From contig DKUB01000020.1 of assembly GCA_002490465.1 (NCBI GenBank), positions 2,453 through 19,333 on the forward strand: DNA of 16,881 nt. Direction: 5' to 3'. The translations under genes and the position numbers were made by a program. This DNA is from Lachnoclostridium sp. UBA7215 (GTDB lineage Bacteria > Bacillota > Clostridia > Lachnospirales > Lachnospiraceae). The notes under the pieces were generated by a model. The model worked only from the letters and a program-made list of their open reading frames with translations. It was not told the origin of the DNA and did no database searches. Below, piece after piece: positions 1 through 5,391 of this stretch (position 1 is the first letter of the stretch; each line of letters opens with the position of its first letter).

Positions 1-325
1 CTCTTTGTATAAAAACCACATTGGAATATTTAGAAAATTCTTCTATTAATATAGTGTGATTTTCAATTTTATCTAAAACCCATACATGTTTAAAATGATG
101 AAATTCTGGTTCTTGTAGTAATTGCAAAAAAATAGCATAAGGGTTGCAAAGCATTCCCCTGCCAAAAAAAGATTCATATAAAACAATGTTTTTTTGTACT
201 TTCTTTTTTTTATAATATCGAGCATACCGGGCGCGCTTGCGAAACGCACCATAGTTAACCCATTTTGTAAGTGCCCGATATACACAGCCTCCAGTACATT
301 TCATTTCAAAAAATATTTTATTCAT
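1..325 (-). CDS. CDP-glycerol glycerophosphotransferase family protein, N-terminal part (runs off the window)
   Basis: The minus strand, read from ATG at 325-323, gives 108 uninterrupted codons up to the window edge. The start has a GGAG ribosome binding site (minus strand, 337-334) eight bases upstream. The protein begins MNKIFFEMKCTGG and, after a basic stretch of Arg, Lys and Tyr, contains VLYESFFGRGMLCNPYAIF and then FKHVWVLD. That combination is typical of the N-terminal region of TagB/TagF-type transferases, which add glycerol-phosphate (or a related polyol phosphate) to teichoic acid or other wall polymers at the cytoplasmic membrane face. Only the N-terminus is present, so the catalytic domain and the exact acceptor or donor cannot be judged. 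The gene is divergent from the rest of the window and starts 43 bases from the left inverted-repeat site. It would therefore come under the promoter at 1995-2024 if the intervening segment inverted. Family assignment is from remembered motif similarity. Confidence 0.82.
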   Translation of the reverse strand, partial: MNKIFFEMKCTGGCVYRALTKWVNYGAFRKRARYARYYKKKKVQKNIVLYESFFGRGMLCNPYAIFLQLLQEPEFHHFKHVWVLDKIENHTILIEEFSKYSNVVFIQR

Positions 326-367
326 TGTTATATCTCCATGTTAATTCCTGTACTAATCGTATAAGTT

Positions 368-399
368 GAAGGCAACAATTTGCCCCAAAATGTTGCCTT
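368..399. repeat. Left recombination site (IR-L) of the invertible segment
   Basis: This 32-base site matches the reverse complement of 2035-2066 with one mismatch (A at 378, where the other copy implies T). It is internally palindromic: AAGGCAACA (369-377) pairs with TGTTGCCTT (391-399) around the core GCCCC (382-386). The core is asymmetric and appears as GGGGC in the right copy, so the two sites are in opposite orientation. Inverted arms around a short asymmetric spacer are the expected layout for a tyrosine-recombinase crossover site. The outward flank (AAGTT then GAAGG) also resembles the outward flank of the right site, apart from a 2-base AT difference. Confidence 0.85.
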
Positions 400-449
400 T
401 GCGATAAAATAACAAGAGAAAAAATAGCAAAAAAAGGAGGAAATTAATC

Positions 450-1025
450 ATGTCAACAACACAACCAATTAAACAACTGGAAGAAATAACAAAGTTAAAG
501 TCTTTTTTTAAAGAAAAAAATGATTTAAGGAATTTTGTAATGATAGTAATGGGGATTAATACTGCCTTGCGCATAAGTGATTTATTAAAATTACGTTGGA
601 AATCGGTATACGACCAGGAAAAAAGAAAGTATTACAAACATATACGAGTGATTGAACAAAAAACTGGGAAAACTAATATAGTTGCTTTAAACCAGGCTGT
701 GTTAGAAGCATTGGAGGAATTGCGTCAGATGTGTCATTCTTCACGGGATGATTATATTTTTCAGAGTAGAACAGGGATAAATCGTCCAATTTCACGAAGC
801 CAGGCTTATAGAATTATAAATAATGCAGCAAAGAATATAGGGCTAGAGGGTAATATCAGCTGTCATTCCCTTAGAAAAACTTTTGGATATCAAGCGTGGA
901 AAAAAGGGATTCCCCCTGCTGTGATTATGGAAATATATAATCATACTTCTATAGATATAACAAAAAGGTATCTTGCCATAGACCAGGATGATAAGGATGA
1001 GGTGATGTATTCAATGAATTTATGA
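450..1025 (+). CDS. Tyrosine recombinase, probable DNA invertase (FimB/FimE-like size)
   Basis: The 191-residue protein carries the full tyrosine-recombinase signature. The first catalytic Arg is R41 (in ALRISDLLKLRW), the beta-hairpin Lys is K71 or K74 (KTGKTN), box II is H139-SL-R142, the second His is H165 (NHTSIDI), and the nucleophile is Y174 (RYL). It is short, almost only the catalytic domain, like the fimbrial invertases FimB and FimE (about 200 residues) and unlike phage or XerC/D integrases of about 300. The start has a strong AGGAGG (435-440) nine bases upstream. The left inverted-repeat site ends only 50 bases before the start, so the gene lies inside the segment it is predicted to invert. 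I saw no convincing promoter within those 50 bases, so expression may depend on DNA outside the site or on a weak promoter overlapping it. Confidence 0.93.
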   Translation: MSTTQPIKQLEEITKLKSFFKEKNDLRNFVMIVMGINTALRISDLLKLRWKSVYDQEKRKYYKHIRVIEQKTGKTNIVALNQAVLEALEELRQMCHSSRDDYIFQSRTGINRPISRSQAYRIINNAAKNIGLEGNISCHSLRKTFGYQAWKKGIPPAVIMEIYNHTSIDITKRYLAIDQDDKDEVMYSMNL

Positions 1026-1043
1026 ATTTGAAAATGCTCTCTT

Positions 1044-1078
1044 TTACCAAAGTTGCGACATTGCCACAACTTTGGTAA
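1044..1078. terminator. Hairpin between convergent genes, candidate bidirectional terminator
   Basis: A perfect 12-base inverted repeat, TTACCAAAGTTG (1044-1055) and CAACTTTGGTAA (1067-1078), encloses an 11-base loop. It lies 18 bases after the recombinase stop codon and 44 bases after the stop of the toxin remnant on the opposite strand, which is where a shared terminator belongs. Neither side is followed by a good U tract, so intrinsic termination is uncertain. Perfect arms around a short spacer could also be a recombinase-binding site. Confidence 0.45.
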
Positions 1079-1122
1079 GAATGTTTAAAATGATGACGGT
1101 CTGTCCTGCGTTTAGAGGCAGG

Positions 1123-1362
1123 TTAAAATAAATCGCTAGGTGTTCCCGTTCTTGTAAGATATAAAATCAACTCTCCGTTATCAATTTTATAAATCAATAG
1201 CCAATCAGGTATAATATGACACTCTCTGTAACCGGTGAATTCTCCACTTAACAAATGATCTTTATTCTTTTCCGGCAGTTGTTCACCGTTTGCCAATTTT
1301 TGAACAATATCCTCTTTTTATGATTCCTTTATAATCTCTCTTAAAAGAAGTATGGTATCTAA
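1123..1362 (-). pseudogene. YafQ/RelE-type mRNA interferase toxin, truncated and interrupted remnant
   Basis: Read on the minus strand from 1362, this frame gives LDTILLLREIIKES, then an in-frame TAA (1320-1318), then KEDIVQKLANGEQLPEKNKD, and continues through GEFTGYRECHIIPDWLLIYK to RTGTPSDLF and a stop at 1125-1123. The conserved YafQ-type C-terminal motifs (LPEKxxDH, G-x-RECHI-x-PDWLLIY, RTGTxSDLF) are intact. The N-terminal third of the usual 90 or so residues is missing, there is no start codon, and the stop sits before the conserved part. The remnant overlaps the end of the upstream antitoxin gene by four bases, the usual toxin-antitoxin arrangement. Active toxins of this family cleave ribosome-bound mRNA; this copy should be inactive. 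Confidence 0.85.
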
Positions 1363-1631
1363 TCTTCAGCATTTAAGTCCTCCATTAGTTCTCCTACAGA
1401 AGAAAAGGAACGACTTAGATTTCTTCCTTGTCTTATGTCATCAATAGCTCTGATGATATCTGCGTTAGGAATATTCATAGAAATTGCAAATGGTATCCTT
1501 TGTTCTCTTACGGCCTGTTTTGCTGATATTGTAAAAAAAGTTGTCATATCCATTCCAAGATTAGATACAAGTTCCTGTAGCTGGGCTTTTAAATTCTCAT
1601 CCATTCTCATCGTGATATTGGTTGTTGCCAT
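1359..1631 (-). CDS. RelB/DinJ-family antitoxin
   Basis: The 90-residue protein begins MATTNITMRMDENLKAQ and continues with GMDMTTFFTISAKQAVREQR and IPFAIS. This is the N-terminal ribbon-helix-helix layout of RelB/DinJ antitoxins, in which the beta-strand of the dimer binds operator DNA. The C-terminal half (residues 55-90), rich in Asp, Arg and Ser, is the part that normally wraps the toxin. AAGGAG lies seven bases before the ATG on the minus strand, and a near-consensus promoter lies upstream. The partner toxin immediately downstream is broken, so the gene is an orphan antitoxin. It may persist as a DNA-binding autoregulator or simply not yet have decayed. In the orientation seen it is transcribed towards the recombinase gene, convergently. 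Confidence 0.9.
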   Translation of the reverse strand: MATTNITMRMDENLKAQLQELVSNLGMDMTTFFTISAKQAVREQRIPFAISMNIPNADIIRAIDDIRQGRNLSRSFSSVGELMEDLNAED

Positions 1632-1654
1632 ACCATCACTCCTTTCTTTACAAC

Positions 1655-1684
1655 ATTATATTACGCAAAAAAACACAGTGTCAA
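1655..1684 (-). promoter_or_regulatory. Promoter of the antitoxin gene
   Basis: On the minus strand, TTGACA (1684-1679) is separated by 18 bases from TATAAT (1660-1655). Both are exact sigma-A consensus hexamers. The -10 lies 23 bases before the antitoxin start codon, and the ribosome binding site falls in between. Confidence 0.82.
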
Positions 1685-1692
1685 TACGTTGT

Positions 1693-1707
1693 TTGTGCAA
1701 TGCACAA
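1693..1707. promoter_or_regulatory. Palindrome next to the antitoxin promoter, candidate operator
   Basis: TTGTGC and GCACAA form perfect 6-base arms around AAT, centred 18 bases upstream of the antitoxin -35 (on the minus strand). RelB-type antitoxins autoregulate by binding short palindromes at their promoter, so this is a plausible operator. More often such operators overlap the -10 or -35, so the assignment is tentative. Confidence 0.4.
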
Positions 1708-1749
1708 TTAATATCTGATTTTACCTCTGTGTGTGGACAGAGCTGATAT

Positions 1750-1772
1750 GCAGGTTACCCATTTGAACCTGC
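1750..1772. repeat. Small inverted repeat of unknown role
   Basis: GCAGGTT (1750-1756) and AACCTGC (1766-1772) form 7-base arms around a 9-base loop between the antitoxin promoter and the recombinase remnant. No U tract follows on either strand. It could be a weak terminator or a protein site. Confidence 0.3.
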
Positions 1773-1797
1773 AGCAATTATAATCGACTTCTCAATG

Positions 1798-1975
1798 GCC
1801 ACTAACGTCATGATGTTGAATCCGGCTGTAACCGATGCATTGGAAAACTGCACCAGGTTTGCGATCCTTTGCAGGAAGATTATATTTTTCAGAGCAGAAC
1901 AGAAGTAAACCGTCCGCCATTATTATGGAGATATATAATCATACTTCGTTAGAAATAACAGTAAAAGCAGAATGA
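1798..1975 (+). pseudogene. Decayed second copy of the tyrosine recombinase
   Basis: Conceptual translation with frameshifts gives TNVMMLNPAVTDALE, then EDYIFQSRTEVNRP, then AIIMEIYNHTSLEIT and a stop. These align with TNIVALNQAVLEALE (residues 75-89), DDYIFQSRTGINRP (100-113) and AVIMEIYNHTSIDIT (157-171) of the intact recombinase at 450-1025. The DNA matches too, for example GATTATATTTTTCAGAG in both copies. A deletion has removed the region with box II (His-x-x-Arg), and the catalytic Tyr region is missing. The remnant is the same way round as the intact gene and lies just before the outward promoter, so it marks an older recombinase or cassette duplication. It cannot encode an active enzyme. 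Confidence 0.85.
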
Positions 1976-1994
1976 GAAAAATATACATAAGTAC

Positions 1995-2024
1995 TTGACA
2001 AGTTCCCTCATATTTATATATACT
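1995..2024 (+). promoter_or_regulatory. Main promoter of the heptose glycan operon, on the invertible segment
   Basis: TTGACA (1995-2000) and TATACT (2019-2024) are separated by 18 bases, a near-consensus sigma-A promoter. Transcription would start near 2031, so the whole right inverted-repeat site lies in the 5' leader, and the first gene begins at 2135. The -10 lies within the left arm of the large palindrome at 2018-2080. Because the promoter lies inside the segment, its direction depends on the segment's orientation. In the state seen it reads into the heptose operon. Confidence 0.82.
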
Positions 2025-2034
2025 ATAAGTTATG

Positions 2035-2066
2035 AAGGCAACATTTTGGGGCAAAATGTTGCCTTC
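2035..2066. repeat. Right recombination site (IR-R) inside a larger palindrome
   Basis: This is the inverted partner of 368-399. Perfect 13-base arms (AAGGCAACATTTT at 2035-2047 and AAAATGTTGCCTT at 2053-2065) flank the core GGGGC (2048-2052). The symmetry continues outward to give a palindrome of about 63 bases (2018-2080), interrupted only by an extra TA at 2026-2027. In RNA made from the upstream promoter this would fold into a strong hairpin at or near the 5' end of the transcript. No U tract follows, so it is not an obvious terminator. Confidence 0.85.
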
Positions 2067-2134
2067 ATAACTTAGTATATCCAACTTGGGAAATTTATTT
2101 CGATGAGAAATAGTTTACGGCATGGAGGTGCAGA

Positions 2135-2782
2135 GTGAAAGATACAGTGAATCACATTTTAGAGGACTTGATTTTGCGCTATCCCGTTTTGGCCCAAAAC
2201 AAAGCTGGAATTGCAGATGCAGTTGAAACAATTGTTACAGCAGTAAATGCTGGTGGGAAGCTTCTTGTTGCCGGAAATGGTGGCAGCGCGATGGATGCTG
2301 AGCATATCGTAGGGGAATTAATGAAATCATTTGTGAAGAAACGCTCTCTTGCAGATTCTTTTCAGAAACAGCTTGTCAAGGTAGACGAAGCGTATGGAGG
2401 GGAACTGGCTTCTTCGTTACAGGGGGTAGTTCCTGCAATTTCACTGGTCAGTCATCCGGCCCTTTCGACGGCTTTTTCCAATGATGTCAATCCCCTGCTG
2501 GGGTTTGCCCAGCAATTGTATGGTTTTGGAAGCAGCCAAGATGTTTTTCTGGCTCTTTCCACATCCGGTAATTCTAAAAATATTTTATATGCGGCGGTAG
2601 TAGCAAAAGCAAAGGGCATGAAAGTCGTTGCCATGACGGGGAAAACAGGCGGTAAGCTGGCAAAATATGCAGATGTTTTAATTAATGTGCCGGATACAGA
2701 GCCATATAAAGTACAGGAATTGCATCTTCCTATATATCATGCACTGTGCCTGATGCTGGAGGAAAATTATTTTGAAGAGTAA
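2135..2782 (+). CDS. gmhA: Sedoheptulose-7-phosphate isomerase (phosphoheptose isomerase)
   Basis: This enzyme converts sedoheptulose 7-phosphate to D-glycero-D-manno-heptose 7-phosphate, the first committed step of NDP-heptose synthesis in the cytoplasm. The 215-residue protein is a single SIS domain, with phosphate-loop sequence LLVAGNGGSAMDAEH (44-57) and LSTSGNSKN (141-149). The metal and active-site set of GmhA is recognisable: H57 and E61 with the usual spacing (AEHIVGE), and Q194 and H202 with the usual eight-residue spacing (QELHLPIYH). It is about 20 residues longer than E. coli GmhA, with the extra length around 66-100. The start is GTG at 2135, chosen for GGAGG at 2124-2128 six bases upstream. 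It is the first gene after the invertible promoter, and the next gene follows after 26 bases. Confidence 0.92.
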   Translation: MKDTVNHILEDLILRYPVLAQNKAGIADAVETIVTAVNAGGKLLVAGNGGSAMDAEHIVGELMKSFVKKRSLADSFQKQLVKVDEAYGGELASSLQGVVPAISLVSHPALSTAFSNDVNPLLGFAQQLYGFGSSQDVFLALSTSGNSKNILYAAVVAKAKGMKVVAMTGKTGGKLAKYADVLINVPDTEPYKVQELHLPIYHALCLMLEENYFEE

Positions 2783-2808
2783 TTACAGATAGATGGAGGC
2801 AAAACAGG

Positions 2809-3168
2809 ATGATGCTTACAATGACAGAACCTGATTTTATATTTGAGAATGAGAGCGGCAAACTCGTGCAGCTTGTGCGTGAAGGGTTCTCCCAGTTTAA
2901 TGTTATTACTTCGGTTGCAGGGAGCAAACGGGGAGGGCATTACCACAAAATCAATAAAGAGGGATTTTACATTATCAGCGGTAAGTTCAAGCTCATTCTG
3001 GAGGAGGATGGTGAGCGGGAAGAGTATTATCTTGGTGCCGGGGACATGTTTGTGATACAGCCCTATCAAAAGCATTATTTTGAATATCTGGAAGATACGG
3101 TACTGGTTTCCATGTATGACAAAGGTGTGGAACTGCCAAGGGATAAAAAAGATATATATACCGAGTAG
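2809..3168 (+). CDS. Cupin-domain protein, probable sugar-nucleotide epimerase or isomerase
   Basis: The 119-residue protein is one cupin barrel. Motif 1 is complete: H44-x-H46, four residues, E51, then six residues and G58 (GGHYHKINKEGFYIISG). Motif 2 gives P85 and H89 (PYQKH). H44, H46, E51 and H89 would be a normal metal-binding set. The RGGHYHK pattern resembles cupins of polysaccharide clusters, such as the C-terminal epimerase domain of CapF and the FdtA/WxcM ketoisomerases. An SDR follows 23 bases later, so the pair resembles a CapF enzyme split in two. The likely role is epimerising or isomerising a 4-keto-6-deoxy heptose nucleotide, but the substrate is inferred from neighbours only. 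Several close start codons are possible (2809, 2812, 2821); 2809 has GGAGG nine bases upstream. Confidence 0.72.
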   Translation: MMLTMTEPDFIFENESGKLVQLVREGFSQFNVITSVAGSKRGGHYHKINKEGFYIISGKFKLILEEDGEREEYYLGAGDMFVIQPYQKHYFEYLEDTVLVSMYDKGVELPRDKKDIYTE

Positions 3169-3191
3169 TACACTTTGAGGAGAGGAACTTT

Positions 3192-4079
3192 ATGTATGTA
3201 ATCGTTGGAGCAAATGGATTTCTTGGGTCGTATCTGAGAATGGCAGTAAAAGAAATGACAGAAGAAAGGATATTGGCACTGGCTACCCGTACAGATTCCG
3301 TAGAAGAAGATGACAGGACAGAATGGCTTGCCTGTGATGTGACAAAGGCGGGTGATGTTGAGAAAGTCAAAAACAGGCTTGGACAGGAGGAAGAGGGACA
3401 TAAGATATTATATCTTGCTGCCTATCACAATCCTGATTTAGTAGAAAAAAATCCACGCCATGCCTGGAATGTCAATATAACCGCATTGTCCAATTTTATA
3501 AACACAATAGAAAATGTCAAATGTTTTTTTTATCCGTCTACGGACAGTGTATATGGCGACGGGGGCGATACCTGCCATTTTAGTGAATGGGACAGGCTGT
3601 CACCGGTAAACCGTTATGGACATCATAAGGTGGCGGCGGAATGCCTCGTGTATTCATATGGTTATAATGTCGTTCGCCTGCCGTTTCTGATTGGGCCGAG
3701 CCTGCTTTCTCATAAAAAACATTTTTATGACCAGATAACAGAAACGATTGGTCAGGGAAAAGAAATGAAAATGTTTGCTGATTCCAAAAGGTCCTCTCTG
3801 GATTTTGGCACAGCAGCGAAATTAATTGTCCGGCTGGCAGAAAACTATCGGGAAGATATGCCGGAAGTAATTAATGTGTCAGGTGATGAAGACCTGTCCA
3901 AATATGATGTGGGGCGAATGATTGCTAAAAAAATAGGAGCTGACGAAAGCTTGATCGTGCCCATTACCTCAGAACAGACAGAGGGGATTTTTGAGGCCAG
4001 AAGGGCGAAGTCCACATTGATGGATAATTCACTGTTGAAGCAGTATCTGGGTTTAGACCAGGTACGGATAATGATATAA
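3192..4079 (+). CDS. NAD(P)-dependent SDR-family sugar-nucleotide reductase or epimerase
   Basis: The 295-residue extended SDR has an N-terminal nucleotide-binding motif G6-ANGFLG-12, LAAYHNPDLVEKNP (75-88), the active-site Ser/Thr region STDSVYG (116-122) and the catalytic Y142-GHH-K146. Its size and layout resemble RmlD-like 4-reductases and the reductase domain of CapF. In the known 6-deoxyheptose pathways (Yersinia DmhA/DmhB, Campylobacter Ddah enzymes) a reductase of this class reduces the 4-keto intermediate made by the dehydratase. A GDP-mannose-dehydratase-like gene at 7590 supports that role here. GAGGAGAGG lies just before the start. The next gene follows after 11 bases. The exact reaction (reduction or epimerisation) is not resolved by sequence. 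Confidence 0.8.
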   Translation: MYVIVGANGFLGSYLRMAVKEMTEERILALATRTDSVEEDDRTEWLACDVTKAGDVEKVKNRLGQEEEGHKILYLAAYHNPDLVEKNPRHAWNVNITALSNFINTIENVKCFFYPSTDSVYGDGGDTCHFSEWDRLSPVNRYGHHKVAAECLVYSYGYNVVRLPFLIGPSLLSHKKHFYDQITETIGQGKEMKMFADSKRSSLDFGTAAKLIVRLAENYREDMPEVINVSGDEDLSKYDVGRMIAKKIGADESLIVPITSEQTEGIFEARRAKSTLMDNSLLKQYLGLDQVRIMI

Positions 4080-4090
4080 ATGGAGAAAAA

Positions 4091-5374
4091 ATGAAAGTAG
4101 TGATTATGGCTGGAGGAAAGGGAACAAGAATATCCTCCATGGCTGCGGATATTCCCAAACCAATGATCCGCATTGCAGACAAACCGGTCCTGGAACATCA
4201 GGTGAATCATCTAAAGGAACAGGGATTAACAGATATTATATTAATAACAGGACATCTGGGGAAAATAATACAGGATTATTTTGGTGATGGCAGTAAGTGG
4301 GGTGTTTCTATTTCGTATTATCAGGAAGAAGAGCCGTTAGGAACAGCCGGAGCGCTGTATTATTTTAAGGACGTGCTGAAAGAGGATTTCCTGCTTATGA
4401 ATGGAGACCTTGTGGCAGATATTGATTTCGCGCGGTTTATCCATTTCCACAGGGAGAAGGGGGCACAGGCAACACTGTTTACCCACCCAAACCATCACCC
4501 ATATGACAGTGCGTTGATTGTTGCGGATAAAGAGGGAAAGGTGACCCGGTGGATTCATAAAGAGGAGAAGAGGACGCGGTATAAAAACCGTGTAAATGCG
4601 GGAATCCATATATTATCACCGATTCTTCTGGAAAATATTAAAAAACCTGAGAAACTCGATTTAGATAGAGATATTTTAAAACCGTTAGTGAAACAGGATG
4701 TCGTTTATGCCTACAACTCTCCGGAATATGTAAAAGACATGGGGACGCCGGAGCGCTATCAGATGGTCTGTGAGGATTACGAAAAAGGAAAGATAGCAGC
4801 GCGAAATTTATCGAGAGAGCAAAAAGCGGTTTTTCTTGATAGAGACGGCACGTTGAACAAATATATAGGTTTTTTAACAAGGCCCGAACAGCTGCAGCTT
4901 TTAGATGGTGTTGCAGAAGCAGTAAAAAGAATCAATGAAAGCGGTTATCTTGCCATTGTTGTTACAAATCAGCCAGTGGTTGCTCGGGGAGACTGCAGTC
5001 TGGAAGAGCTGGAAGAAATTCATAATCAGTTAGAAACAGAGCTTGGAAATAACGGAGCATATGTAGACGATATTTTCTTTTGTCCTCATCACCCGGATAA
5101 AGGATTTGAGGGAGAGCGGCCGGAATACAAAATCGACTGCGAATGCCGGAAACCCAAACCGGGCATGCTACAAAAGGCTGCAGAAAAGTACCATATTGAT
5201 TTAAAGAATTCCTATATGGTTGGTGACAGCATGAGGGATGTGCAGGCGGGACTGGCGGCAGGCTGTCATGCTGTATATGTAGGTAAAGAGGATAATTTCA
5301 AAAGAAGTGGAGCTGCGCAGGATGTGGAAATTTATCCGGACCTGCTTTCATTTGTAAAAGAAAAAATTATATAA
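4091..5374 (+). CDS. Bifunctional heptose-1-phosphate nucleotidyltransferase / heptose-1,7-bisphosphate 7-phosphatase (HddC-GmhB fusion)
   Basis: The 427 residues hold two enzymes. Residues 1-235 are a sugar-phosphate nucleotidyltransferase: MAGGKGTR (6-13), the PKP element (22-24), EEEPLGTAGAL (79-89) and NGD (104-106, metal binding). Residues 245-427 are a GmhB-type HAD phosphatase: D250-R-D252-GTLN, VTNQ (291-294), the zinc-site residues C331-x-H333 and C350-x-C352, RKPKPGM (353-359) and VGDSMRD (377-383). GmhB removes the 7-phosphate from heptose 1,7-bisphosphate; HddC-type enzymes then attach GMP to give GDP-D-glycero-alpha-D-manno-heptose. Fusion places consecutive steps on one chain. 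The kinase acting just before them is encoded 17 bases downstream. The nucleotide used is inferred to be GTP from the partner genes, not from a specificity motif. Confidence 0.88.
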   Translation: MKVVIMAGGKGTRISSMAADIPKPMIRIADKPVLEHQVNHLKEQGLTDIILITGHLGKIIQDYFGDGSKWGVSISYYQEEEPLGTAGALYYFKDVLKEDFLLMNGDLVADIDFARFIHFHREKGAQATLFTHPNHHPYDSALIVADKEGKVTRWIHKEEKRTRYKNRVNAGIHILSPILLENIKKPEKLDLDRDILKPLVKQDVVYAYNSPEYVKDMGTPERYQMVCEDYEKGKIAARNLSREQKAVFLDRDGTLNKYIGFLTRPEQLQLLDGVAEAVKRINESGYLAIVVTNQPVVARGDCSLEELEEIHNQLETELGNNGAYVDDIFFCPHHPDKGFEGERPEYKIDCECRKPKPGMLQKAAEKYHIDLKNSYMVGDSMRDVQAGLAAGCHAVYVGKEDNFKRSGAAQDVEIYPDLLSFVKEKII

Positions 5375-5391
5375 ACAGAAAGAGGAAACGT

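Larger units (their letters stand above)
368..2066. other. Predicted invertible DNA segment (phase-variable promoter cassette)
   Basis: Two inverted 32-base sites with oppositely oriented 5-base cores enclose about 1.65 kb. The segment carries its own tyrosine recombinase, a promoter at the right edge pointing outward, an antitoxin gene with a toxin remnant, and a decayed recombinase copy. Recombination between inverted sites is known to flip the intervening DNA, as in fimS with FimB/FimE and in the invertible capsule promoters of gut bacteria. Flipping here would turn the promoter at 1995-2024 from the heptose operon on the right to the glycerophosphotransferase gene on the left. The -10 to start-codon distance would be about 110 bases in the present state and about 85 bases after inversion. 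Inversion itself is inferred from one static sequence and not observed. Confidence 0.8.

Noticed and set aside
73..285. Minus-strand 70-residue frame starting inside the left gene
   Set aside because: It is out of frame with the glycerophosphotransferase reading (325 to 1), which has the ribosome binding site and family motifs.
353..574. Minus-strand frame rich in Phe and Leu across the left site and recombinase start
   Set aside because: It is the reverse of A-rich recombinase DNA and crosses the recombination site; no ribosome binding site or family motif.
86..1096. The 16-base string ATGTTTAAAATGATGA occurs at 86-101 and again at 1081-1096
   Set aside because: AT-rich and low in complexity, with no extension of identity on either side; one copy is inside the transferase coding region. 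Chance is an adequate explanation.
1105..1122. CCTGC and GCAGG hairpin just after the toxin remnant stop
   Set aside because: Only 5-base arms and no U tract; too weak to call a terminator beside the stronger hairpin at 1044-1078.
1435..1746. Plus-strand 103-residue frame over the antitoxin
   Set aside because: Antisense to the clear RelB/DinJ gene; no ribosome binding site or recognisable domain.
2031..2134. Looked for an RfaH ops element, LoaP-type leader or riboswitch in the operon leader
   Set aside because: Apart from the recombination-site hairpin I saw no recognisable element; calling an antitermination site would be a guess.
2993..3401. Two long minus-strand frames opposite the cupin and SDR genes
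   Set aside because: Both are antisense to genes with clear motifs and have no ribosome binding site or homology.
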